Source: Epiperipatus broadwayi (lineage: Eukaryota; Onychophora; Udeonychophora; Euonychophora; Peripatidae). Taken from it: DNA of 64,000 bases. Below the pieces are notes generated by a model. That model was not told where the DNA came from, did no database searches, and worked only from the letters and a program-made list of their open reading frames with translations. Both the position numbers and the translations under genes were made by a program. Positions 32,014-44,510 of the stretch are shown here, in pieces. How positions within the stretch are numbered: position 1 is the stretch's first letter; every line of letters starts with the position of its first letter. The stretch is taken from assembly GCA_028023455.1 (NCBI GenBank), contig JAQFVV010006215.1:8353230-8417229 (forward strand). The letters are read 5' to 3'.

Positions 32014-34854
32014 GTAAGTTACTTAATCATCTGTAAAATAAATTTGTATGCAGATACACACATGTATATTAGATATAAAGATTATATATTTTTTCAAAAA
32101 TTTAAAATTAAATTTAGTTAGAAATCAAAAATACTCCAAAACTAGAAAATTATCTGGACTCTTCAATGAATTCAGCAATAGATAATAAAAATTTAGATTA
32201 GAATATAGCACTTACATCAGTAGCAAAAAAGTGAATAAACATTACTCTAGTAATGTCTATATAAGCATGAATAATCATATATCAAAAGCATATATCCAAA
32301 CTTTTTTTAAAGAATAACCTGTATCAATGAGGATCAGTAAATGAAAGATTCTAACAGTTACTTTCAACTTCTGTTGCACCATTCAAGCTTATGACTAAAA
32401 TATTCAAATATTTAAAAGCTTAAATTCCAAGTTATTGTGGATTCTATGTGTATAAGCCTTATTTTAATACTGAAAAGGTAAACTATTGTCAAGAATCCAA
32501 TAAAAGTAATTATAAATCCAAAGTCTGAAAATAATGTATAAGTGTTCTGGTTTGGATATAGCTATGTATTTCAATTATACTAATATAAATTGACAAATTA
32601 CTACCAAAATCCTGATAATTACTTTGGCAGTCACATAAATGAAGTTCAAAATCATGTCTTCTATTTAAAGCATAAACTTTTTATGTCACCTGGTATCAAA
32701 TTAAACTATAAAACAGATAAAAAAATAAATCCATTTCTCATATGATGTCTAAAGTTTTAAATAGACACATAAAACAAATAATAATGGCAATACTTAAATG
32801 AACCAAAACATCATTGGAACTGTATTCAGATAAGCTTGAATTAAAATATACAAAATAGAGCAGATTATTACTTACTTTCAATAATTTTGTAGTCTTACTC
32901 CACTAATATAAAAATGAAAACAACTATTATATCTGTAGACTGGATTCCACATAAAGAAAACGGTCAACAATCAATGCTAATGTTTTTTTTTATCTAGCAC
33001 AAACTTTTTATGCTACTTAATATTAAGTTGAATGACAAAACAGATAAAAAAACGAAATATACTTTTTTATTTGACAAAGTTCTTAAATAGATAACTAGAA
33101 CTTTTAACATTTAGAAAATTTTTGCAGTAAATTTAATTAGAATTTGCTATTATTATTTGAAACAGAAGTAAAACTTCATCTGTTACAGTCTTGCAATTAT
33201 TTATCATATGTTAAAACAAACATTTTCACAAATGGAAGATGTATATTCAGTTTTCAGGTTAAATAATGAATATATTTACTTATTATTTCAGCCCAACATT
33301 TTACTTTGATTTTATTGGCCATTAACTGAAAAAAGTATGAGTGTTTGAATGACTTTTACTAGAAAGGCAAGCAGCAGAAAATAGATTGCAGATCATTTAT
33401 CATATAATTGTTAATTACTTTATCTAATTTAAAATTTTGCATATTAAAAGTCATCCGTCATGTATGATATGCTTATAAAAAAATCCATATCAGATTTTTT
33501 ATTTTATTTTTAATGGCAGCTTCCTGGTAAATTATCATATCTGAATAATTATATCCAGTATTAAAAAACATCTAGAATGAATGCATATGATAATTATTGT
33601 TGTTTTATTGTGTTAACATGTCTATTACACTTATCACTAATATGATGGTACCTTGTGTGATGCTCATAATCTTACAAATAATACATTAGAGTTTGCTTCA
33701 AAAGATATCAAATCCTTTGGTTTTGGTAAATGTTGTCACTTTCCATTAGTGCTGAAATCAGTTTTAATATTATAGTGTTTTAGGTCATATCTGATTTTGT
33801 AAGTTGTTTTTCTTTTACATAAAAAAATAGAAGTCTTGAGTATAGATGTATTTTTATTTTTAGCACTGAATCCAATTATAATATCAAAACATCACAAATA
33901 AAAATAATTTTATTTTTTAGATGACTTTGCTACAGAAAATATTTGAGTAGATGATGATAAGAGATGTTTATATATCTTTTGATGTGTGTATGATAATTCT
34001 CTAGCATTCTCATTAGTCACTACTTTTTTGAAACAAGAACATCCATAAGGATGAATTGAATTTCAATTTCTGTTTTTATAGTAAATTTTTTTTGTAGATG
34101 GATGCTAGTTATCACAAAGTTACGTTCACTTTTAAAATCTTAACTAGATGCAATATCCACCACAAGAAAATAAATGTGATAAAATAGTAAATTTTCTGTC
34201 TATATAGAAAAATCTTATAATCATGTAATCAAAAAAAATCACAGTAATTATCCACCACCACACTCTCTTTTAATCTAATTTTGTCTAAATTTCATAGTAG
34301 ATAACATAAACAACAGCAAAATCATGGGTAGATAGTATGCAGTTTAATTTGTTTTAGAAAGATCCTTAGAAATTCTATTAAGTCATTCTTTGATCTGGAA
34401 TATGGAAAAAAGAATTCAGCCAGAACATCAGTACTAAAATAGTAATAAAAAATTATATACATGAACTAATAAAAAAAGTTTATAATGTATAAAAATACTA
34501 TAGTATATTTAGAAAATAAATCTGAAAATAATATATTTGACAATTATACCAATGACCAATGATTATAAAACAAATACATTCTTTAAGTACAATCATTAGA
34601 AGCATTGGGTTAGAAATGAAATTAATGATGATGGCAAATGAATCTTGTCACTAATATAATTTCTTATGAAATTTCTTGTAGTGATTGTATTTTTATATTG
34701 GACTATTTCTATCATCTAATGTGAGTATTGAATGTCTTGAGAAAAATTTAACTTTATTTAAATATTCCAAATACATTCAACTGTTAATAATAGCACATCG
34801 AATAGGTTAGTATATGTACAATGTTTTAAGAGGTATTATTCTCTCCTTTTCTTC

Positions 34855-34980
34855 AGGTGTTGTTGGTCTGACCAGTGACAGTACTAGCATAGGATTTGAA
34901 CCTGGACTCTTAGATTCTTGAGTATTGAATTTTAAGGTAAGGCTCTAACAACTGAGCTGTACTGCCAAAGGCAACAGTCA
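34855..34980 (-). repeat. tRNA-like module in PLE 3' UTR, copy A
   Basis: On the minus strand, ACAGCTCAGTTGTTAGAGC (A box, as in many tRNAs) is followed about 40 nt later by CCAGGTTCAAATCC (B box). CTAGTACTGTCACTGGTCAG comes next. The module lies just downstream of the PLE coding end and in the same orientation. It recurs at the same place in the PLE copy at 58532-61870. Confidence 0.7.
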
Positions 34981-35024
34981 GTAGAAATTTTATATACTTA
35001 TCTATGAGGTTCCTCCTGATTTCT

Positions 35025-36110
35025 TCACTTTTTCCTGAGAGCAAAATTGATTAGTGGTTTCCATACATTATGTATAGTCACCCTAGGTTGACTTATGGGA
35101 TTGTTTGCCATTGTCATGTAAGCAGCTTTTTTAAATTTTCTTCTTTGTACCTTTTCTTCTCTATGAAATATTTTTGTATTTTCTCTATCCAATATTTTTG
35201 TATGTTCATTGGAACATACATGGTCTGCTACCTTAGATGCATCTGTTTTCTCTCTTCTAATCACCTGTTTGTGGTCTTTCAAGTGCTTTTCAATGAGATT
35301 GATGGTCTTACCAATATCTGTTCTTCCACATTTTCATGATGTTTCATAGATGCAGTTTTTTTCTTTTCAGCATTACAAGTTCAGGCTTTGTAGATGTTAG
35401 AATTCCTCATAGTGTTGTATGGCTCTGGAAAGCTGTTCTGATATTATACTGATTGCAGATTTTACTTAATTTGCCTGATATTTTTGGTATGTATGAGTAT
35501 ACTACAGTACCAGTAATTGTTTTTTTTCTTTTAATGGTTCTTTTTGTTGTCTATTTAAGGTTTTCTTAATAATAGCTGATGGATAACCATTTTTCACAAG
35601 AGTTTATTTTATATAGATCTTTTCTTTTTCCAAATTTCTGGTTTCTGAACAAACTTCTTTTGCTCTGTTTCTTAGTGATAGTTTAACTCCCTGTTTGTGT
35701 TTCTGGTGTGATTGGATGTATAGGTTAAGTACTTTCTTGTATGTATGGGTTTTTGGTAAACTGTAGTTTTGATTTTGCCATGAGGATGTTTTATCACAAG
35801 AACATCTAAGAATGCCAATTTTTGTTTTTGTTCTGATTCTATTGTGAATTTAATTGAAGGGATATGTTGTAGATATGTTTCCAGAAGGTTTGTAGCAGTG
35901 CTTCACCATGTGGCCATACAACAAATGTATCATCTACATAGCAAAGCCAAACTTTGTGATGGAGTAGTTTTTATGACTGTGGTTTCAAGTTCTTACATAT
36001 AAATATTGCTAATCAGGGATGACAATAGCCCATAGCCATTCTTTGATTTTGTTGGAAGAATTATGTTATATTGAAAGTAGGTTGTTTTTATAAAAAATGT
36101 TAGTAGTTCA
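35025..36110 (-). pseudogene. Penelope-like RT/GIY-YIG remnants, copy A
   Basis: Minus-strand frames show the RT catalytic region (YVDDTFVVWPHG near 35.92-35.96 kb), a post-palm segment with KKLLKTGV-like lysine-rich wording near 35.7 kb, and a GIY-YIG remnant (CGRTDIGKTINLIEKHLKDH across 35.27-35.33 kb). The tail HKQVIRREKTDASKVADHVC lies at 35.2-35.28 kb. Frames are broken in several places, so no enzyme is made. The 5' part of the RT is missing. Confidence 0.75.
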
Positions 36111-36352
36111 ATTATATTATCAATAGGAAGAACTGTTTTGGTTTATAAACTATTATCACCTTTTAATCTTTTCTTTACAGTAGACAATAAGTTAAATTTT
36201 TTTTAAGACATTCAATACTCACATTAGATGATGGAAATAGTCCAATATAAAAGTCTAATTAAAACACCATCAGCACAAACCTTCAGGAAAAGATTTCTTG
36301 TAGTGGTGTTTCTTATTAAATTTATTTGTTAAGTATTCATTGTGCATTGTTT

Positions 36353-36354
<2 letters not shown>

Positions 36355-36412
<58 letters not shown>
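36355..36412. repeat. (AT)n microsatellite
   Basis: About 29 AT units without interruption, 50 bp downstream of the PLE insertion. Confidence 0.95.
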
Positions 36413-36415
<3 letters not shown>

Positions 36416-38187
36416 TTGATTTGTTTACAAAATGTATGAAATGTGGAGATTACTTTTTCAATTGCTTATGAATGTTTTTCTTATATGAATTGGTGTCTTT
36501 ATCCTGAAATAAACTAGCACCCAAACTTATTTCTTTACGTTATCATTATTTTCTTTTTTTTACTTTTCATTTTGAATATGTTATTCTCTTTATTTATCTA
36601 TTTCATCAAATGTCTTGACCAAATCAATGAATAAAAATAATCAAATAGTTATTTTTTGGAAACTCATAAGTAATTGAAGCATTTGAAATGATAGAGATGG
36701 ATGGCAACCCATGGGTCTTGAGCTTTAGTCTAAATCAGTAAAAACAATATATAAATTGTATATTTTCTCATGACATTTTTTTATAAATTACCTTGAAACA
36801 AAACCATAGCTTTAATGCTTTTTGATTTTTTAAATTACATTGATTCTCTTGTAATAATTTAACTATGAGAAAAACAAACTATTCAACAAAATCATTTAAA
36901 GTACTTTTCCCCTGTCGTGAATAGCATTGATATTCTATAGCAAATATTAGGTTTATTCCTATAATCTTTATTTTTATAAATTGTAATAATAAAATCATCT
37001 ATATAGCATAATATCATCAGTCAATATATTCCTAAAAAATTTCAGTGGTTTTAAACAAACATATTAGCACAATATTTTAATACTTTTCCAGTGATCTTAT
37101 CAGAATCTATAGACACACTAGTTTAATAAGGAAAGATTTGTTTTAAGTCATTCAGATGGATATCTTTGTAAAAATCTATAGAACTTGATAAAATAGATAA
37201 ATTGTTAAAAACAGTTATTAGATAAATGTAACCATTATTTCTTTTCTGTATAATTGTAATTTTAAATAACTGTTAAAACATTTAAACTAGAAAAGGCATA
37301 CATTAGTCTTTATTCAACCTAAGGTCTTCTGCTACTTTAAATATCAGAATTATTTTTATTGTGATACTTAAAGTATTTATAATATAATATACCATATATA
37401 CCTCAATTTACACTCTACATTGCAGTTTAACATATGATTTATTTTAGCTCCTCTTGCCTACAGTTTCAATTGTCCAGCAGTTCATCATCAGAGCTTTAAT
37501 AAACCTCACCACTCATACTTCTCTAACAAAATAATTCAGCCATGCAAATAAGGAGAAGTGGAAGGAAATTTTAATACTTAAAGTATTGAATGCATTTAGC
37601 TTGAATAAAGATATTTTAGACTAATGTATGACTTTTCTGATTTAAATGTTTTAACATTTATTTAAAATTAAAAGTGGTTATGTAAATTCTTGCATCATTA
37701 TTTAAAAAAAATATTAAAATTCTTCCACCTTTTCAAACTGTCATTAATTTTATATAAAAGTTGCAGTACAATGATTAAATTAAAAGTTCTAATTTTATAC
37801 AATAAATATATTGATATTTGAATTGAAGAATTTGATAAATTGCAAATTATTTTTATTATTAAACAGTTTTTATTAAAAATTATATTTGCATATTTGATTA
37901 TTTTATTTCAACAATAGACTTCTTATTGGCAATTTTTAAATGCTTTTATTGAAGTTGTAAATTTGGTTTGTTTGTTTGTTAACTTTTAATACTTTTCAAA
38001 TTAAAATGAAATTTTAAAGTCAAGATAATTTAAATTCAATAAAATTGCTAAGTAACTAAGTTATAACAGCTAATCCATTTGAAACACTTGTCTTTTCAGT
38101 ACAACTAATTTCATAGATATAAATGGTAGTGTAAATATTTTTTAAATTTAATAACATTTTTAAAACCGTTTTAAATTCTTAATGTAT

Positions 38188-39075
38188 TGTAACAGGATGG
38201 GGGAATCAGGTGGAAATCCAGGGTGATTAGGGTAGTCATAATGGGGTGAAAAACACATTTAAAATTTACAATAATGTTAAAATAAAGTAAAAAATTTAAA
38301 GAATGATATTAAAGGAATGTTTAATATTAAAATATATAAGAAATGTTATATATCATAGTGAAAGCATGAGATCATAAAATCTCTATGAGATCAGCAAGTT
38401 ACTCCTCAAAGCAACTGTAAGTATAATTACCAATCCATCAATCAGCATTATCAATATAAAAGTAAAAATCAGTAAGTATAAGTAAGTAATGCTCAAAATA
38501 GCCATTCATTGTTATGAATGATCAATTAAAATACATCAATATAAAAATCAACAGTCCATCTTGTGACTGGATTTGAATGATACAAAATATAAATCAAACA
38601 GTCAATCTGGTGACTGGATTTGAAATTGGTCAACTGTAAACCAGGCCAACTATTTAGCCTTAGCCAGCTTGGGAAATTATTTAAACCTTAAGTTGGATGC
38701 ACAAACTTAAGTGCTAATCCATATGAATATATAACCATAAAAACATAATGCCAGATATTAAAACATGCTGATTATTATCAATGCTCTGGCCATTTAGTGC
38801 CATTAATGCACTGGCCAACTATAAACTTCATTTCTAAGATTAAACTAAAATTAAATGTAGTGCATGGGATTTAAAGAATATTATCTTAGCACCAATCTAG
38901 AATCAGCTAGATGCCCTTAAACACTAATATGCATCCCCATTTATATATTCAGCTATTATACTTGAATCTAGTTTAGAGAACATAAGCTCTATAACTGTTA
39001 TAGTGACCAAGAGATGATGCAATACAATTTTTAATGAGTGAATACAAGTTTATTAACAACAATAAAAAATTAAAG
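38188..39075 (+). repeat. 0.9 kb dispersed repeat, copy 1
   Basis: Starts TGTAACAGGATGGGG and ends AGTTTATTAACAACAATAAA. Blocks CAGTCAATCTGGTGACTGGA, CAGGCCAACTATTTAGCCTT and ATGTAGTGCATGGGATTTAA recur in order at 55936-56895. Inside, a sub-block (ACAGTC..T.GTGACTGGATTTGAA) is itself duplicated. There is no coding frame. The TG start and the AATAAA near the end would suit a solo LTR, but this is unproven. Confidence 0.75.
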
Positions 39076-41357
39076 AAATTAAGGTCTCTAGAATATGGCT
39101 ATACATGTAGGTCTTCTGATTTTGCTTAATATCTACAAAATATATTGTGGTTTACATGATTAATATATAAAATTCAAGTTATTATATGGTGGTTTACATA
39201 TAACACACATATATATGCACAACTATGCATTTTACTATGACAGGAATATATTTCAATTGACCAATAATGACAAAAAATGATTAAATTTTACATGTGTCTA
39301 TTTGACACTCATTGATATATACACAGACATCTTCAGTATAATTTCTAGACATATTTGAATTACAATAACTGATTAAAATTTTACATATATGTGTGTGCAT
39401 GTATATATACACACTGACATTTACCTATTTTAATTTGTTGCAATAATATATTTTTCATAGTTAATTCCCTAGTTAAAATGCATTACATTCACACATATGT
39501 GTGTATCAATAAAATATGGATATAATTTAAAATTAGTTATATTTTATCTTTAATGATTACAGTTTCTTTTCTTCCTTTTTAAAAAATATCAATTTATAAG
39601 TTCTTTTTTTTCTTTTTAAAAAAAGTATTATCAACTTTTTTTCTTTTAAAAATGTAAATCATTGAATTAAAGTTTTACTCTTAGATTTTTAATCCAAGCA
39701 AAACTATTTGCACTTGTTTGACTTTCAAAATCTCTTTTTTTAACTAAATGAAAAATAAAATCATTTTATATTTCTCTAACTTTAAAATGTCATTTCAAAA
39801 ATGAATTATTTAAAACAACTCACATTATATATATGTGACACAAGACATTTATCTATGGTTCATTGCATGTATACACAGCAGCATACGTATACCAATTTTT
39901 TCATCAAGATTTCTCTTGGTGAGTTTGCTGATCTGAGTGAGATTGGTTTATAGTCACATTAGGAAAAGTATAATTCAGGTATTGTCATTATCAGGAAGAT
40001 ATAATTAGGTAAATGTTGACATTGATTTGGTTCCACATATACTTCAGGTCTGCCAGATGTCTTATCCACATTTAAGGCTATAGAAACAGAAGTGGGTCTT
40101 CCTTCTAGATACATCTAAACTCCTCAAGTGAATCAATAGACTGCTTCTGGATCTCCTGCCTTGACATCAGCTACATCTTGGCCATAGTAGCTATCTGTAT
40201 AACTCTGAAAACCAGCTGCTATTCTGCCAATTGCTTCTCAAAATATTAAAACCAGACTCTTTAAAGAAATTACTAGTCAAATTAAAATAATCATTTTATC
40301 CAAACCTTTTATAGTCTTGGATTACTAAGGTGACAACAACACTAATTTTAAAACTGTTTTTGTTTTTCTAATCCTTTTGAAATTTTTATTAAAGTGTAAT
40401 ATACAATGATTTCTACATACATAGAAATTTACCAATTAATTAAAAACTTTTTTCTTATCTCTCTAATCCCTTTGAAAGCAAGTTTGGCAGTCTTATCAAA
40501 CCATAATGTACAAAGTTTTCAAAAATAGATAATAGACATGTATACAAGCATTAATAAAAAAAATAAACCATGCTTATTTTTAAATTTTAAAATCAGAATA
40601 ATAATAAAAATATTATTTATCAGACCTTTTTAAATGTTTATTTATAACAAAATTTTATTTTAAATTCATAATTATTTAATCCTTTGTAGTTATTATTTTC
40701 AGTGACATGTAGAAAATATCTACAAATTTTTTTTATTTGTGTTTATTTTATTTTTTCTTTCTTTTACTTTATATATATACCCGTGTCTCGTTCTATGCGG
40801 ATTTATTTAATGTGATTTTGAAGTTATGTGATTCATGTTTCTTCTTAATATCTTTGTATGCGGTTTTCTTTTATACGATAAAAATTATTAGATCAGAAGT
40901 CGAGCTCTGATAATGTGATATTACTTTAAATATTATAAATTTCACGCACTGACATCATATTTAAAGTAATAGTGCATTATCAGAGTTTGACTTCCATTTT
41001 ATAATTTCAGTATTTTCAGCACTTTATAATAGTAGTGTAATAGATTTTATGCAATAAAGAAATTCATAATTCACTTAAAATCGGAATTTTCCCATTTTAT
41101 ATATACACATTAAATTTTACAAGATTATAATAAAAAATATTAACTTAAAAATGAAGTTAAAAAAGAGAAGTTATAAATAAATATAATAAAAATAAGCTAA
41201 ACGTTTTCGAGGATCCATGCCTCATAATCATAGCTTTCTTAAAAATACATAATAAAATATATACAAAGATATATAAAATTAGCACATGTTACGTGGACCA
41301 TTTCTTCGATATATCAAAGCAAGTGTCTTTTCTATTTATAGCTTTAATATTATTAAG

Positions 41358-41640
41358 ATTATAATGTAAATCTGTTCAAACATTATAGATGATACTACGC
41401 ATGTTGTTGTTTTTGCATTTTAAATGACATTCTATTTTTGCTTTTTAAAAACAGGGTACGTAATCAACTAATCATTTAGTGTCCGCAAGTAATAAATTTT
41501 ACAAGATTATAATGTAAATCTGTTCAAACGTTATAGATGCCTATATGATGTATATTGTTGTTTTTGCATTTTAAATCATGTTCTATTTTTGCTTTTTAAA
41601 AAAAGAGTACGTAATCAATCATTTAGTGTCCACAAGTTTA
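41358..41640 (+). repeat. Tandem duplication, unit about 145 bp
   Basis: GATTATAATGTAAATCTGTTCAAAC ... GTACGTAATCAA ... ATCATTTAGTGTCC occurs twice, starting near 41358 and 41504, with small differences. It lies inside the Tigger-like element. Confidence 0.8.
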
Positions 41641-41657
41641 TTTTTAAAAGGTGAGTA

Positions 41658-41865
41658 ACAGCGGTGGGCACAATTAAATTTGACAATTAAAATCTGATTT
41701 TTAATTGTAATTAACAATTTAAAAATTATGTAACGTGATCTGAAATTAATGTGATGTCAAACGACAAAATTTGATTTTTAAACAGAATTGAAAATTAAAA
41801 AATTAAAGGCAAAAATAAGAATTTAATTTTTAATTGTTAGTTTTAATTAAATTTTGCCCTACAGT
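41658..41865. mobile_element. hAT-type MITE, 8-bp target duplication
   Basis: The left end is CAGCGGTGGGCACAATTAAA; the right end inverted is ACTGTAGGGCAAAATTTAAT. These match the CAGNGGTGGGCA-type ends of hAT elements. Flanks GGTGAGTA (41650-41657) and GGTGAGTC (41866-41873) form an 8-bp duplication with one mismatch, as hAT transposases make. At 208 bp it cannot encode a transposase. It sits inside the Tigger-like element. Confidence 0.75.
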
Positions 41866-43490
41866 GGTGAGTCGGTGTCTTTTTATTATCGTAAGTCTAA
41901 GTTCTTATTTTTATTTTAAACTTTTAGTTTACCCTAATGGAGAGGAAAAAACACCCAAGAAAATGAATTTCTTTGGAAACAGAAATTTCAATTTTAGATC
42001 ACTTAGTGAAATGGGAAGGATCAACAGCAATTGGAAAATGTTTTAGTTTGGGTGAATCCATTATAAGACCAATTTAAAAAAATAAAGTTGGTGCTAGTTG
42101 TACTTCCTTTTGTGATGACTCTGATGTCTCAAATAGCGATAATTATTAAAGTACTGTATATGTATGAAAAAAATTTAAATTATGCATAAAAATATATTGT
42201 TTTGAATAAAATAAAATACTGTAGTTAATAAAAAAAGTAAAAAAAGTTTGTCTTGTATCAATTTTTTTTAAATTTGAAATTTTTTATTAGTCATATTTTA
42301 TTTTCTTATTTTTTTAAAGTGAATTTTAAAGTAATTTTATGTTGTTGCTTTGTTTTTATGCGATTTTTGGAAAATTACAGTACATATCCCCCATTTTTCA
42401 AGGTAAGTTAAGTCTATTTTTGTACGATTTCTTTTGAGCATGTTTTCTGAGGAACCTATCTACTGCATAAAACGAGACCCAGGTGTATACGCACACACAA
42501 CTATGTTGCTATGTGTCATGTAATCCAACCAGTTACTGTATGTATCATATTCAGTATGTATATATAATTACATATGTATAACAAATCAATAACTAAGTTT
42601 TCTATTCAAAATTGTTTGATTGTTTTTATTTTAAATCAATTTTTTTTTTTAAAAAAAGCTCCACAAAAAAACTTACATTTTTAAAATGATCCCAAAATGT
42701 TAAAAAAGAAAACTCATGATAATTATTTAAAACAATGATTGTGAATTTTTTGCTTTAGCATTTTTTTTAAGCAACTGTTTTAAAATTAAAATAAAAACTG
42801 TCAAACAATTTTAAATAGAAAAGTTAATTATTGATTTATTATACATATATATTTTTTGTATCAAGGAGTTGACTTAATTAATTTTTAGACCCCCCCCCCA
42901 TACTTTCATTTCAAATTAAATAACAGTTATTTTATTTTTTTTTAGTGCACATTCAATAAAAGCATTTAATATAAAAAAATATTTCTGTTATTGTTTAATG
43001 CTTAAGTAAATCTCTAATAAAGAAATGGAAAATTTTATCAATACTGAAGCATGAGTTAATGACATTAGTATTATATTTGATAATCTAATAATACAAATCC
43101 TACAGATTATTCAAGGAAGTTCAAATTCGATGATACATCATAAAAATCAACTTTGCAACAAATTCCCATAATCTAGATGGCGCCACCATCAACCTTTTTT
43201 GGTTTGTCATTGATATGAATAAAATTGAATAATATAAATATTTGCTTATGCTATGAAATTAATGCATATATATTTGTGATATTTTGTACTAGAAAAAATC
43301 TACTATCTGTTTGTATATTGTAAAATAATTATAATATTTTTTTAAAAAACAAAACTTGATATTTTCTTTCATTTTTTAATTAGACATCAAAATAAACTTT
43401 CATTTTAAAATTATGTTTATATATTACTAGTAAAAGATCTTGATGGAACTTAATTTTTAACTTGAATTATTTTTTTAAAATATGTTATAG

Positions 43491-43667
43491 AATACTAATA
43501 TATTCAACAATATAAAAATGGAATCTTCTGTTCCTGTAATAATTCAAGTGCAAGACATAAACAATCATGCGCCTCTGTTTCAAATTGTAGATTACCAAGT
43601 GAAAATTCCAGAAAATGCATTTAATGGATTTTATGTACTACAGGTAGCAGCAGAGGATAATGATGAC
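43491..43667 (+). CDS. Cadherin gene, exon 5: canonical EC linker and next repeat
   Basis: This is the most diagnostic exon. It begins after TATGTTATAG and ends GATGAC before GTAAGT, phase 0 at both ends (59 codons). SSVPVIIQVQDINNHAPLFQ is the cadherin linker D-x-N-D-N-x-P-x-F with N for the second D. YQVKIPENAFNGFYVLQVAA is strands A-B of the next repeat with P-E-N at the base-glutamate site, and AAEDNDD carries the A-x-D-x-D calcium motif. So calcium ligands reappear here after a repeat that lacks them. An internal CAG/GTAGCA at 43643 could be an alternative donor, but using it would remove the calcium motif. Confidence 0.92.
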
Positions 43668-44040
43668 GTAAGTTTTGTAATAAAAGTATAAAAATTTATA
43701 CATTGATAATTGTTGCTTTAATATTTGCAATAACCAAAAAAATTGATAAAAATATTAAACAAATAAATTTCTATATTTTAGGATCACTAATAAATTACTA
43801 TGTGTATAATATATCTGGTCAAATTTTTTGTAGTAACAAATTATAAGATTTTTATTTACTTTTTTATATACTTTAGCAAATAGTTTGAAGTAATTATGCA
43901 AATTTCTGCATTTATGATATAATGTTTATCTCAAACAAGTCGTGAATCCAAATTCTACTATTTATGTGTTACTGTTGCTAATAAAGATTTGAAATTTTAT
44001 CTACAAAGTTTTATGGCAAAATAAAAGGATTATTTAAAAA

Positions 44041-44510
44041 TTCAAATAATGAGACTAATAGTGACTATTAATGGTAGCTTCACAATTAGAAAATCTAACA
44101 ACATCATCTCCTAACTTCTCATATGCTTCCAAGAACAGTTTAGAGAAATCTACTGTAAGTTTGAATAACTACTAGACATCAGTGTTATAATGTTATTTCA
44201 AATAATGAGACTAATAGTGAGTATTAATGGTAGCTTCACAATTAGAAATTCTAACAACATCATCTCCTAACTTCTCATATACTTCCAAGAACAGCATAGA
44301 GAAATCTACTGTAAGTTTGAATAACTACTAGACATCAGTGTTATAATGTTATTTCAAATAATGAGACTAATAGTGAGTATTAATGGTAGCTTCACAATTA
44401 GAAATTCTAACATCATCATCTCCTAACTTCTCATATACTTCCAAGAACAGCATAGAGATATCTACTGTAAGTTTGAATAACTACTAGACATCAGTGTTAT
44501 AGTGTTATAA
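44041..44510 (+). repeat. Three tandem copies of a 156-bp unit
   Basis: Units start TTCAAATAATGAGACTAATA at 44041, 44197 and 44353 and are nearly identical, so the duplication is recent relative to its surroundings. A related single piece lies at about 52450-52550 (TATGCTTCCATAAGCAG, CTGTAAGTTTGAGTAACTA). Confidence 0.9.

Larger units (their letters stand above)
34684..36292 (-). mobile_element. Penelope-like element copy A, complete insertion with 13-bp target duplication
   Basis: The direct repeat ATTTCTTGTAGTG lies at 34671-34683 and 36293-36305. The ends are inverted copies of about 70 bp (TATTGGACTATTTCTATCAT ... GAGTATTGAATGTCTT on the left; AAGACATTCAATACTCAC ... on the right). On the minus strand the order is a broken RT, a GIY-YIG region, a 3' UTR with a tRNA-like module, then the terminal repeat. 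Inverted terminal copies with 5' truncation are typical of PLE insertions. It lies antisense in the fourth visible cadherin intron. Confidence 0.85.
40780..42484. mobile_element. Tigger-like (pogo) DNA transposon remnant
   Basis: Terminal inverted repeats: CCCGTGTCTCGTTCTATGCGG at 40780-40800, and on the right (inverted) CCTGGGTCTCGTTTTATGCAG. TCTCGTTTTATGC followed by a T/A-rich stretch resembles Tigger/pogo ends (family TIR ...CCTCGTTTTATTGCG). The inside shows no intact transposase. It holds a foldback (40893-41008), a tandem duplication and a nested hAT MITE. TA at the borders is compatible with the family. Confidence 0.55.
32014..43490 (+). other. Cadherin intron, about 11.5 kb
   Basis: Bordered by GTAAGT and TGTTATAG. 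It carries a PLE copy (34684-36292), an 0.9 kb dispersed repeat (38188-39075) and a Tigger-like element with a nested hAT MITE (40780-42484). The stretches 32014-34670, 36414-38187, 39076-40779 and 42485-43490 show no gene or structure I can support. Confidence 0.8.

Noticed and set aside
37430-37510. Another hammerhead core (TCATCAG on plus, CTGATGA on minus)
   Set aside because: No following stem II or GAAA in register; the 7-mer alone is expected by chance. The same holds for other isolated CTGATGA/TCATCAG sites near 13046, 37016, 56531 and 56590.
41834-42046. A 70-codon protein gene
   Set aside because: It lies across the end of the hAT MITE and inside the Tigger-like element; no motif or splice support.
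44041-44510. CRISPR-like array
   Set aside because: Three whole 156-bp tandem units without distinct spacers, in an animal genome.
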